In this document: piece by piece, positions 17,151 through 25,588 of the stretch
Layout: the number at the start of each line of letters is the position of its first letter
Position numbering within the stretch: the first letter of the stretch is position 1
Source of the DNA: Candidatus Parcubacteria bacterium
GTDB taxonomy: Bacteria; Patescibacteriota; Saccharimonadia; Saccharimonadales; 2-12-FULL-41-12
DNA: 57,110 bases
Direction: 5' to 3'
Assembly: GCA_019347895.1 (NCBI GenBank)
Contig: JAHWKM010000006.1
Location: 1 to 57,110, forward strand
The notes under the pieces: model-generated
Told to the model about the DNA's origin: nothing
Database searches by the model: none
What the model saw: only the letters and a program-made list of their open reading frames with translations
Translations under genes and position numbers: made by a program

Positions 17151-17654
17151 TTATTCGTGCTGGGCGGCTTGGGCCTTCTTTATATTCTCTTGTCGAGCTC
17201 GTTTTTGGGACGGCGTAGGCTTGTCTTTTTCCGGAACATTGGGGCGGTCTTTGGCCGCAAATACGTCGCCTTTTTCATGCTTTGGCTGGCTGCCGAGTTT
17301 AGCAAACAGATCCTTGGCGTCTTTATGGTCTGGAACTAATTTACCGTTGGACGGGTGCGCATAATCCTTGCTCACCAGCCAGGCCTGGGTATCCCATGAA
17401 CCGCTAGAGCGTTTACCAGCCAGCCGCTGCAAGCCGCCCGGGTCGCCAACGTCTTGATTGCGAAAGGTAACAAACTGTTCCTTAGGCCGGACCACGACGC
17501 GGTAATACTCGCCTTCGCCCTGAGTACCCGGCTTAGCTCGCTTGCGGCCTTCTGGTTGGGCCAATGAATGCTGCCGTTTGGACATACTCTGCCACTTAGC
17601 CTGGGCCTTTTTTATATTGCGGCGGGCTGCTTCGCGCTGTTTAGTGGTTGCCAT
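17151..17654 (-). CDS. Basic hypothetical protein with duplicated terminal NIKKAQA motif
   Basis: N-term QREAARRNIKKAQAKWQ, C-term QKRARQENIKKAQAAQHE. Confidence 0.6.
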   Translation of the reverse strand: MATTKQREAARRNIKKAQAKWQSMSKRQHSLAQPEGRKRAKPGTQGEGEYYRVVVRPKEQFVTFRNQDVGDPGGLQRLAGKRSSGSWDTQAWLVSKDYAHPSNGKLVPDHKDAKDLFAKLGSQPKHEKGDVFAAKDRPNVPEKDKPTPSQKRARQENIKKAQAAQHE

Positions 17655-17843
17655 AAGTAACTCCTTACTCCTAATTCCTAAAGGTTATTTTCTTGAAGAT
17701 AATATGGGCTTTTTTCTTACGCCTTGCAGTAATAAAGCTAACATTAAACTGAGCCACACTACGTCCCAAACCCAAACATCCTAATTCACGTGGCCGGCCG
17801 GCAATGTTTTGTCGGTCTTGCAAAACTAAGTTGATTTCTGCCA

Positions 17844-18644
17844 TCAGTTGGCTGTTGTTTTACGCTTGAATATGTAGACGGCTGCCAAGTAGGAAACTAT
17901 TAGGATCGCCAGCGACCAGGCTAGTGCCAACCAGCCATGGCTGCCCATTGGCGTACCGACGGTTAGGGAGCGAATTGCTTCTATGACATGGGTTACGGGT
18001 TGATTTTCAGCAAAGGCCCTAAGTGCCGAAGGCATACTGGCGGTCGGTACAAAAGCACTGCTAATAAATGTGACAGGGAACACAAAAACAAATGTCATCC
18101 ATTGGACGCCCTCGACCGTTTTAGAAAGCAGCCCCATGATCGCCGATAACCAAGATATCGCGAATGTGAATACCATGAGAATTCCTAGCACCAACAACCA
18201 CTCGAACGCGTTGGCTTCCGGCCTGAATCCGACAAGCAGCCCCACTAAAACCATGATGACGGCTGAGATTGTATTGCGGACCAAATCTGTAACGGTATGG
18301 CCGACCAGCACCGCGGAGCTAACCATGGGCAGGCTCTTGAAGCGGTCAACTATGCCTCTGCGAATGTCAGTAGTAACCCCGATAGCCGTGTATGTCGCGC
18401 CGAAGGCCGCGGTTTGTACTAAAATACCGGCGAATAGAAAATCTACGTAAGATACGCCGGGTGTTTCTATAGCTCCACCAAAAACGTAACGGAACAGCAT
18501 TAGAAACATGATCGGCATAAAGACAGTCGAAAGCGCTTGGTCCATATTCCTGACGATGTACACCATGCTGCGCTTAGTGAGCACGGCAAAATCGCTCAAT
18601 GCCCAATAAATCTTACTTCTTGGCTCTGGTTTTACGCGCTTCAT
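17844..18644 (-). CDS. ABC-2 type transporter permease (DrrB-like)
   Basis: Six-TM ABC-2 permease; overlaps the ATPase gene by 4 nt. Confidence 0.85.
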   Translation of the reverse strand: MKRVKPEPRSKIYWALSDFAVLTKRSMVYIVRNMDQALSTVFMPIMFLMLFRYVFGGAIETPGVSYVDFLFAGILVQTAAFGATYTAIGVTTDIRRGIVDRFKSLPMVSSAVLVGHTVTDLVRNTISAVIMVLVGLLVGFRPEANAFEWLLVLGILMVFTFAISWLSAIMGLLSKTVEGVQWMTFVFVFPVTFISSAFVPTASMPSALRAFAENQPVTHVIEAIRSLTVGTPMGSHGWLALAWSLAILIVSYLAAVYIFKRKTTAN

Positions 18645-19630
18645 AGCTGTGCCTCTTTTTTGTCGCTGCTTTCGTCGTGCGAATCTTTATGAGTAGCTTT
18701 GCGCCCGGTTAGTTTCATGAATACGTCATCCAGCGTCGGTTTGCTAAGGGACATGCCGGTAACTCGAACTTTTTCATTTTCAAATTTTTCTAACAACTGC
18801 CTGACTCTAGCCACACCCTTATCATTGCTCACCGACAAGCCTTTTAGTTTCTTGTCGACTTCCAGGGTTTTCCCGTCTATTATTTTTTCAGCTTTTTTGA
18901 GGTCGCTATCCCTTTCGAAAGTGAATTGTACGCGTTCTCTGCCGGCTTTACTCTTTAGTTCGTCTGCTGTGCCGCCCGCTATGACTTTTCCTTCGTCAAT
19001 GACGACTATATACTCTGCCAGCCTATCAGCTTCTTCCAGATGTTGGGTTGTTAACAATATGGTTGTTCCTTGCGTAACAAGATTCTGGATGATATCCCAC
19101 ATTGCCAAACGACTCCGCGGGTCAAGTCCGGTAGTTGGCTCGTCTAGAAAAATAATCGGCGGAGTAGCTATCAAGCTGGCGGCCAGATCGAGGCGTCTGC
19201 GCATCCCCCCAGAGTAAGTCTTGGCATACCGGTCGGCGGCACCTACGATATCAAACTGCTCCAGCAACTCTTCACTGCGCCGCAAGGTGTCTTCCTTGCT
19301 GAGATGATAAAGCCGTCCCATCATCCGCAGGTTTTCCCTGCCGGTCAAATATTCGTCCACGGCAGCGTATTGGCCGGTTAGCCCTATGATCGAGCGTACG
19401 CTGTGAGCATCTTTGACCACGTCATATCCCTCGATACTCACAGCGCCTTTATCCGGGCGAAGCAAAGTAGAAAGGATGCGTACCATAGTTGTCTTACCGG
19501 CACCGTTTGGACCGAGCAGAGCCACGATAGTACCTCTGTGTATTTTTAGGTCAAGGCCTTTCAGCACCTCCAGTTTTCCAAAGGATTTGTGGATGTTTGT
19601 TGCCTGAATCGCGTACTTACTTTTAGCCAT
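18641..19630 (-). CDS. ABC transporter ATP-binding protein (DrrA-like)
   Basis: Walker A LGPNGAGKTT, signature YSGGMRRRLDLAASLI, Walker B PPIIFLDEPTTGLD. Confidence 0.92.
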   Translation of the reverse strand: MAKSKYAIQATNIHKSFGKLEVLKGLDLKIHRGTIVALLGPNGAGKTTMVRILSTLLRPDKGAVSIEGYDVVKDAHSVRSIIGLTGQYAAVDEYLTGRENLRMMGRLYHLSKEDTLRRSEELLEQFDIVGAADRYAKTYSGGMRRRLDLAASLIATPPIIFLDEPTTGLDPRSRLAMWDIIQNLVTQGTTILLTTQHLEEADRLAEYIVVIDEGKVIAGGTADELKSKAGRERVQFTFERDSDLKKAEKIIDGKTLEVDKKLKGLSVSNDKGVARVRQLLEKFENEKVRVTGMSLSKPTLDDVFMKLTGRKATHKDSHDESSDKKEAQL

Positions 19631-19740
19631 GATTATTATTCTAGCAATATTTTTGGAGTAACAGACGCTTATTATCTTATTTTCTGAATCACGTTAAAAA
19701 TGCCATAGACAAATCCCAGTGCGGTGAACTAAAGTGACTC

Positions 19741-20121
19741 TTGACAATTATAAGCCAGGAAGAAATAATCATTGAGATGGAAGAAGTTGATAATTACATA
19801 GCTAAGCTGGATCCCGCGCAGTCCGCAATTATTACGGAACTTCGGTCCCTTGTTGTCGCCAATTTTCCTCAACTTAAAGAAGAATTTAAATGGAACCAGC
19901 CGGTCTATACCCTCAATGGCAAAGACGTGGCGTACATAGTGGCCACAAAAGGGGGCGCTAACTTCGGGTTGACCAAAGGGGCGCAACTGAATGATCCTAA
20001 GGGTTTGCTGGAAGGCACGGGAAAAGATATGCGCCACATTAAGGTAGCCAGTCTTGACAGCATTGATCTGGAATATGTGGAGCAATTAGTGGACCAGGCA
20101 ATTGAAGTAGCCGAAAAGTAA
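19741..20121 (+). CDS. DUF1801-domain protein
   Basis: NFPQLKEEFKWNQPVYTLNGKDVAYIVATKGGANFGLTKGAQL; TTG start. Confidence 0.75.
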   Translation: MTIISQEEIIIEMEEVDNYIAKLDPAQSAIITELRSLVVANFPQLKEEFKWNQPVYTLNGKDVAYIVATKGGANFGLTKGAQLNDPKGLLEGTGKDMRHIKVASLDSIDLEYVEQLVDQAIEVAEK

Positions 20122-20137
20122 GCAGGACAAAGACCCT

Positions 20138-20171
20138 CAAAAAATCAACGATCGTCGAAAAAGTGATACAC
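20138..20171 (-). repeat. Palindromic repeat family, copy 1
   Basis: caaaaaatcAacgatcgtcgaaaaagtgatacac; 16 bp past the stop of the minus-strand gene ending at 20187. Confidence 0.75.
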
Positions 20172-20186
20172 CTTTGTAAGTATCGC

Positions 20187-20849
20187 TCAGGTTTTTGCTG
20201 GCTGCTTTTTTGGAGATCTTATTTTACGGATTTTACGGAATCGGACGTCATACAGCCTGACGTGTTTGAAAATAGCGTAGCTGGCCCAGCCAATGGCAAA
20301 GCCGCCGATGATATCGATAGGGAAGTGTATGCCAAGATTCATTCTGGACAGCCCGACTCCGATAATCCAGACCGCGACTATCCAGCGGTATTTTCTTGGC
20401 AGGTAATGGCCGATTGTTAGCGCCAAGGCCGTTGCTAAAGCCGTATGCCCAGAGGGAAAGCCCGGGCCGCGCACAACGTAATCCAGACTGACAATATCCA
20501 GCAGAAATTCTGTAGGGCGCCCCCGGCCCCAAATGTCCTTGGCGAATCCAGCTAACAAATAAGCTAGCGTGCCCGACATCAGCAACCTTATAACAATATG
20601 GTGATGCTTTTTTATCAGATAGAAAATTACCAAAAGAGCAAGCATGTGAATACTGCCTAGCTGAGTGATTGCAAAAAATACCGGACGCCAAAAATTAGGC
20701 AGGTTGTACATGAAATTAAAAACACTTATTTCCCAGCTGGCCACGTCCTTAAATCTAGATGAAGCGACAGCTATGATAAACAGGCCGATAGCTAAAGCCA
20801 GGTGGATGGTGGGGTGAATTTGGGGAAAGGTATATTTGTTTTTTTTCAT
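20187..20849 (-). CDS. PAP2 family phosphatase
   Basis: KDIWGRGRPTEF...GPGFPSGHTALATALALTIG...SRMNLGIHFPIDIIGGFAIG. Confidence 0.9.
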   Translation of the reverse strand: MKKNKYTFPQIHPTIHLALAIGLFIIAVASSRFKDVASWEISVFNFMYNLPNFWRPVFFAITQLGSIHMLALLVIFYLIKKHHHIVIRLLMSGTLAYLLAGFAKDIWGRGRPTEFLLDIVSLDYVVRGPGFPSGHTALATALALTIGHYLPRKYRWIVAVWIIGVGLSRMNLGIHFPIDIIGGFAIGWASYAIFKHVRLYDVRFRKIRKIRSPKKQPAKT

Positions 20850-21565
20850 GAGCTTAGTTGTTTCCTGGCTTTTCCCAGAGCCATGCGGTGATGGATCTCC
20901 AAAAAGTCAACAATAGCATAAACCACGATGACGGTTCCTAGCAGCTCAAGCGTTTCTTCGAATGCCACCAACATTCCTTGGTTCAAAAAAGATTCTCTCG
21001 GAACGACACTAGTCAGCATATCGACAGCTATGGCGCCGACTAAAAAAATACTGCCCGCAGCCACGAAAAGAAATAACGTTCTTCGGGGCAGCAAGCGCCA
21101 CATTTTCCAAGCAAAGACCGATGCAGCCAGCAAAATAATCGGTGCAATTAGCAGCCAGGCATTGTCGGAACTAGTGGGCGTGGCATCCTTAAAAAATAAA
21201 ACATGAAGGCTCTGCAAAACAAACTCATGCAGTCCAGCCACCTCATCGATAGAAAAAATCAGCCCCACTGCTCCAATAACCTGCCATAGCCGGCGGGGCG
21301 CTATCTTAGCTTCGAGGTAAGCCGCTAAAAGTGCTAAGACTCCAATCAAAAAGAACAATATCTGCGAAAACCAGGTAGGAACACTTGATTCGTCGTCCAA
21401 ATCGAAACGATTCGCCAGCTCGTATACTAAGCCGTTTTGCTGGTAGAAAACTAGCCAGTTAAGATACTGCAGCAGCAAGTGCATAAAAAAAATCAACACT
21501 GTCGCGGATAAAAGTATCCGCAGTAAGCGCATCGCGTATGATTTATTTATTTGTTTTTTGGGCAT
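20846..21565 (-). CDS. Multi-TM hypothetical membrane protein
   Basis: Several hydrophobic helices; 4-nt overlap with the PAP2 gene. Confidence 0.65.
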   Translation of the reverse strand: MPKKQINKSYAMRLLRILLSATVLIFFMHLLLQYLNWLVFYQQNGLVYELANRFDLDDESSVPTWFSQILFFLIGVLALLAAYLEAKIAPRRLWQVIGAVGLIFSIDEVAGLHEFVLQSLHVLFFKDATPTSSDNAWLLIAPIILLAASVFAWKMWRLLPRRTLFLFVAAGSIFLVGAIAVDMLTSVVPRESFLNQGMLVAFEETLELLGTVIVVYAIVDFLEIHHRMALGKARKQLSS

Positions 21566-21637
21566 AGTTTACATGTATCATTTAACCATAAAAAAATTTG
21601 GCGGGAAAACAAAGGTTTCAAAACTTATATCAGTGAC

Positions 21638-21673
21638 TACAAAAAATCGACGATCGTCGAAAAAGTGTTACAT
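21638..21673 (-). repeat. Palindromic repeat family, copy 2
   Basis: tacaaaaaatcgacgatcgtcgaaaaagtgttacat; perfect 14-bp palindrome TCGACGATCGTCGA. Confidence 0.75.
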
Positions 21674-21693
21674 CTACTATGCAACAATTTTCT

Positions 21694-21720
21694 GGTTTAG
21701 GAGGATAGTCCTCCTAAACC
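21694..21720 (-). terminator. Strong hairpin downstream of the phosphoribosyltransferase gene
   Basis: GGTTTAGGAGGA tag TCCTCCTAAACC, perfect 12-bp stem starting 5 bp past the gene end; weak T-tract. Confidence 0.5.
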
Positions 21721-21724
21721 ATAA

Positions 21725-22123
21725 TCAGTCCCACGGAAAAACAGGTACTTCTGTTCGCTCGGCAACATAATAATCAGGCTGTATTTTGGTATGAGGCTGC
21801 CAGTACATAGAGGCGGTTTCAACATTGGCTCCACATGATTCTAGATATTCTTTGGCTGCAATCAAGCTTGTCCCAGACTCCAAGACATCTTCTACCAATA
21901 GAATATGTTTCCCCGCCAAGTTTTCGTTTATTTCGTTCGTGACCAATCTTTCGTCACCATATTTTTTAACAGTGAGGCAGTACATATCTTTAATGCCTAA
22001 ATGTTTTGCCAAAAGCCTTGCGGGAATTAGCCCGCCACGAACTATTCCTATAATAATGTCTGGTTTTTTCGAGCACTTGGATGCCAGTAACTTTAATTCG
22101 TTATCTACTTCGTACCAGTTCAT
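21725..22123 (-). CDS. Phosphoribosyltransferase domain protein
   Basis: PDIIIGIVRGGLIPARLLAKHLG...KHILLVEDVLESGTSLIAAKEYL. Confidence 0.85.
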   Translation of the reverse strand: MNWYEVDNELKLLASKCSKKPDIIIGIVRGGLIPARLLAKHLGIKDMYCLTVKKYGDERLVTNEINENLAGKHILLVEDVLESGTSLIAAKEYLESCGANVETASMYWQPHTKIQPDYYVAERTEVPVFPWD

Positions 22124-22268
22124 ATGCTCTAATCATAGCAAAAACTCTATTTTCCCACTTAAGTCTAGCAACTACTGCAAGTACAAAAGTATGGCTGGGG
22201 ATGATGAGTTTAGAACTGAAACGGTTCATCCAGACTTTGCTAAAAGCAAAACAGACGTGGCTATTTTA

Positions 22269-22427
22269 CTAGCTTGATTCGGTTTTTGGAATTTCGCTCG
22301 TAACCCAAACGTCATCTGTTACACATTGATATACAGTGCGGTCGTATTCCTTGTTATCTTCATTTGGATTATGACTAATGTCCCAACGAACTTTTTTCAT
22401 TGCTTGTTTGCAAACCGGACATTCCAT
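22269..22427 (-). CDS. 52-aa small protein with CPVC motif (below the ORF-track cutoff)
   Basis: Own reading: MECPVCKQAMKKVRWDISHNPNEDNKEYDRTVYQCVTDDVWVTSEIPKTESS*. Confidence 0.55.
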   Translation of the reverse strand: MECPVCKQAMKKVRWDISHNPNEDNKEYDRTVYQCVTDDVWVTSEIPKTESS

Positions 22428-22478
22428 AGTTCTATAATAGCGCGGTTTTTAAGTATTGGCTGGGGATAGTGGACGAAG

Positions 22479-22848
22479 TTAGAACCGCGATGATACTAAC
22501 TTAGATAACGCCAGCATGGCTGCCATGATAGAGAACGCTACTCCATCCATTGAAGCGTCAAAACCCCTCATAAGTACAAAAGCTAGCCATGCAATGAGTA
22601 TGGCAACGATAGCGATTATAGAATGCAATTGTTTATTAGATGGTATCAACATAAAAGAGAAGAGAAACGATACGGTTGCGCCTACAACAGTAACTAGTGC
22701 TAAAATTCTTTCACTCGAACTATTGGTGCCTTCTACCATTTTAGTTTCACCCACACCTAAAAGTCCGTTTAGTAATAGTAAAGCCGAAAATAAAAACAGC
22801 AGTAACAATAATAAGACTTTTGCAGGTAAGCGTAGGGAGGGATTCATA
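22479..22848 (-). CDS. Small multi-TM hypothetical protein
   Basis: Likely start MNPSLRLPAKVLLLLLLFLFSALL; hydrophobic helices throughout. Confidence 0.5.
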
Positions 22849-22914
22849 ATACTAATATTAGCACTTTTATATTGTAAGATTATTACGCTTATGCTTGCCG
22901 AATAGGCAGTCCTC

Positions 22915-22947
22915 ACCCAGTGTCCTACCATTAGACGATCCCGAAAT
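22915..22947 (-). repeat. Orphan copy of the tRNA-Gln 5' half
   Basis: acccagtgtcctaccattagacgatcccgaaat, identical over 33 bp to 24478-24510. Confidence 0.9.
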
Positions 22948-23050
22948 GTTTTCTAATTTATTCCTGACATATTCTACCTTATGGGCAAAGGGGGACTGTC
23001 CTCCTAAGCCCCTTTTCAGATTACGTTACCGAGTAGCTCAGGTGATGCAT

Positions 23051-24256
23051 TTAGTGTGTTAAGTACTTCCGTGTAAGCGGCCAGGTTTTAAAGGAGGGTT
23101 TGTGTTTGGTAAAAATAAACTGGTTAATAGATGTACCGCTGTAGCGAAATGCGGCAGCAGAGCCTGCTAGCCAGAAGTCCTGCATTCTATAGAAGTTCTC
23201 GTCGAACATCTCGATGATTTGCGAGCGGTGTGCCCGGTGGCGTGCGCGCCATATATCGAGCGTCATAGCATAGTGCTGCCAGAGATTTTCGCGGTCAATC
23301 GAGAAAAATTTATAATCTGAAAGGAGCTTCTCAATCATATCTACCGTGGGTAGATATCCTCCCGGGAAAATATACTTGTCGATCCAAGGGCTGGTTGCTT
23401 GTTCGTTTCTCGCCGTAATGGTATGAAGGACCGAGATGCCCTCATCTTTCAGCAGCTGTCGTATCTTTTGGAAATAACTTGCGTGGTTCTGCTGGCCGAC
23501 GTGCTCGAACATACCCACGCTGACAATACGATCGAATTGCTGCTCACCAGAGAGATCTTGGTAGTTGGCCAGTTTGAAGGTTACTAAATGTCCAACGCCG
23601 GATTTTTGAGCCAGTTTGTTAGCACTGGCCAGCTGCTCATGGCTCAGGGTAATGCCAACCACTTCTACGCCGTATTGTTTAGCGGCCGCGACAGCCAAAT
23701 ATCCCCAACCGCAACCAATATCCAGTAGCTTCTGGCCTGCTTTTAATTGTAGCTTTTGGAGTACGTAGTGAATCTTTTGGTTTTGTGCGGTCTCTAGTGA
23801 ATCAGTAATTTTCTTAAAATACGCGCACGAGTAGGTCATCGTCTTATCGAGCCACAGCTTGTAGTAGTCGTTGCCGATATCATAGTGGTGGCTAATTTGC
23901 TGGCGTTGGCGCTTCCGCCGGTTGGCTTGGCGCTTAGGCAGTTTTTGAATCAAATGGGTGGCGAAAGAATCGGATTCATTATCACTCATCAGCCGGAATA
24001 AATCATCCAGCTGTTCCTCGGCTACCTGTAGATTGCCGAACATATATGACTCGCCCAAGAACATAGTCGGATTGCGCAGTCCTAAAAGCGGTAAGCGTTT
24101 AATAGTTACCTTGACAGCCTTAGACTTATCGCCATAGCTACGCTGCTGGCCGCTTGGGTAAACTATCGTGAGCCTGCCTTGACGAATATGGGAGGAGAGG
24201 AATTTGTCTACTATGCTTTCAGCTCCAACCAATTGCCTCGATTTTGTCACTCTCAT
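23051..24256 (-). CDS. cfa: Cyclopropane-fatty-acyl-phospholipid synthase family methyltransferase
   Basis: ISHHYDIGNDYYKLWLDKTMTYSCAYF; LLDIGCGWGYLAVAAAKQYGVEVVGITLSHEQ; IFPGGYLPT. Confidence 0.92.
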   Translation of the reverse strand: MRVTKSRQLVGAESIVDKFLSSHIRQGRLTIVYPSGQQRSYGDKSKAVKVTIKRLPLLGLRNPTMFLGESYMFGNLQVAEEQLDDLFRLMSDNESDSFATHLIQKLPKRQANRRKRQRQQISHHYDIGNDYYKLWLDKTMTYSCAYFKKITDSLETAQNQKIHYVLQKLQLKAGQKLLDIGCGWGYLAVAAAKQYGVEVVGITLSHEQLASANKLAQKSGVGHLVTFKLANYQDLSGEQQFDRIVSVGMFEHVGQQNHASYFQKIRQLLKDEGISVLHTITARNEQATSPWIDKYIFPGGYLPTVDMIEKLLSDYKFFSIDRENLWQHYAMTLDIWRARHRAHRSQIIEMFDENFYRMQDFWLAGSAAAFRYSGTSINQFIFTKHKPSFKTWPLTRKYLTH

Positions 24257-24434
24257 TTTATAAGTAGCCTACCATGAGTAAGAGATAGTTTCTATGGCTT
24301 ACTGGTTTGCCTGTATTTTATGTTAATGAGGAGGTACTTTTTTGTTGCCTTAAGTCTAACGCAAAACCTGCAAACGCAGCATGAATTTATAGTAACAAAC
24401 ATGAGACTGAAATCTTGTTCTGAAATTATTCTTT

Positions 24435-24508
24435 TGGCTTCGGGACTAGGACTCGAACCTAGATTGCTGGGACCAGAACCCAGTGTCCTACCATTAGACG
24501 ATCCCGAA
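24435..24508 (-). tRNA. tRNA-Gln (anticodon CUG), CCA encoded
   Basis: UUCGGGA acceptor pairs with UCCCGAA; anticodon stem-loop CUGGG-UUCUGGU-CCCAG; T-arm CUAGGUUCGAGUCCUAG; 3' GCCA. Confidence 0.93.
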
Positions 24509-24650
24509 ATATAATTACTCAATTATATCTTGTTAATGCCGCGCAGGGTAGGTTCAGGCATTTTGCGTACCATATATAGCAGTTGGATAGAGGTTTATGA
24601 ATAATTGTCAATTTGTTGCTAGAAAGTTGAGCTAACCATATGGATAAAGT

Positions 24651-24687
24651 CTACAAAAAATCGACGATCGTCGAAAAAATGATACAC
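24651..24687 (-). repeat. Palindromic repeat family, copy 3
   Basis: ctacaaaaaatcgacgatcgtcgaaaaaatgatacac; 49 bp past the stop of the GNAT gene. Confidence 0.75.
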
Positions 24688-24735
24688 TTTTTACTTCATA
24701 CGATTGGCAATTATATTTATAGACCGGTATTTGCG

Positions 24736-25257
24736 CTATTGTTCGCGCTTCATAATTAAATAGTTCAAGATATATTCTCCGTCAATATACCATTTGTTTT
24801 TATCGACTACCTTGAATCCCTGCTTCTTATAAAAATTAATCGCTCTCTTGTTTTGATCCCATACATCCAGATAAATATTTTTGGCTTTTTTCATATCCGG
24901 ATTATTTAGCGCTGTTTCCAGCAAGGCTTTTCCTATACCTTGGCCCTGATTATCCGAATCAATGTAAAGCCGCCATAGCTCGCGGTCATTTTTGGTCGAA
25001 TTTTTAAAAGAACTCCTAAGACTTCCGAATTGAACATAGCCGACAATTTGATTCTCTGAAAGGGCTAACATGATATTTTCTTTGCCCAAAATTGCATTGA
25101 AATAATCTTCGGATCTGGTTTGGGCAATTTGTTCCTCAAGCTGTGTATTGGTCAAAACCTGTCCGAATGCCTCGATGCAAGTTTCTTTGGCTAGCCGCGA
25201 AAGCTCTTTTAGGTCAGATCGTTTTGCGTCCCGGATTATAAATTTTTTGATAGCCAT
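24736..25257 (-). CDS. GNAT family N-acetyltransferase
   Basis: LYIDSDNQGQGIGKALLETALNNPDMKKAKNIYLDVWDQNKRAINFYKKQGFKVV. Confidence 0.88.
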   Translation of the reverse strand: MAIKKFIIRDAKRSDLKELSRLAKETCIEAFGQVLTNTQLEEQIAQTRSEDYFNAILGKENIMLALSENQIVGYVQFGSLRSSFKNSTKNDRELWRLYIDSDNQGQGIGKALLETALNNPDMKKAKNIYLDVWDQNKRAINFYKKQGFKVVDKNKWYIDGEYILNYLIMKREQ

Positions 25258-25286
25258 TGTTTATACAACTATATAATAATGAAAAT

Positions 25287-25556
25287 ATGATAAAACATCT
25301 GAGCATAAAAATTTACGGCAAGGTACAGGGTGTGTTTTTTCGTCAAAGTGCCTACGAGGAGGCGAGCCGGCTGGGCATAAATGGTACGGTTAAGAATATA
25401 CCTGACGGAACGGTGCTGGTAGAAGCCGAAGCGGACGAAGATAAATTAGAAGAATTTCTAGACTGGTGCAAATCAGGGCCCGAACATGCTTACGTGGAAA
25501 AAATTGAAACCACTCCAGGCGAAGTCCAAAATTACCAAGGTTTCCAGATTGCTTGA
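25287..25556 (+). CDS. Acylphosphatase
   Basis: MIKHLSIKIYGKVQGVFFRQSAYEEASRLGINGTVKNIPDGTVLVEAEA; likely start at the internal ATG 25287. Confidence 0.9.
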   Translation: MIKHLSIKIYGKVQGVFFRQSAYEEASRLGINGTVKNIPDGTVLVEAEADEDKLEEFLDWCKSGPEHAYVEKIETTPGEVQNYQGFQIA

Positions 25557-25588
25557 CTTCTTACAATTATATTGTTATAATATATGAA

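Noticed and set aside
22190-22490. GGCTGGGGAT occurring at ~22194 and ~22458, considered as decayed tRNA 3' halves
   Set aside because: Only about 10 bp plus loose similarity; no T-arm or acceptor complementarity to the orphan 5' half at 22915.
24292-24522. ORFs overlapping tRNA-Gln (24292..24522 - and 24320..24514 +)
   Set aside because: They translate the tRNA gene; phrases such as SGSSNGRTLGSGPSNLGSSPSPEAK are typical tRNA mistranslations.
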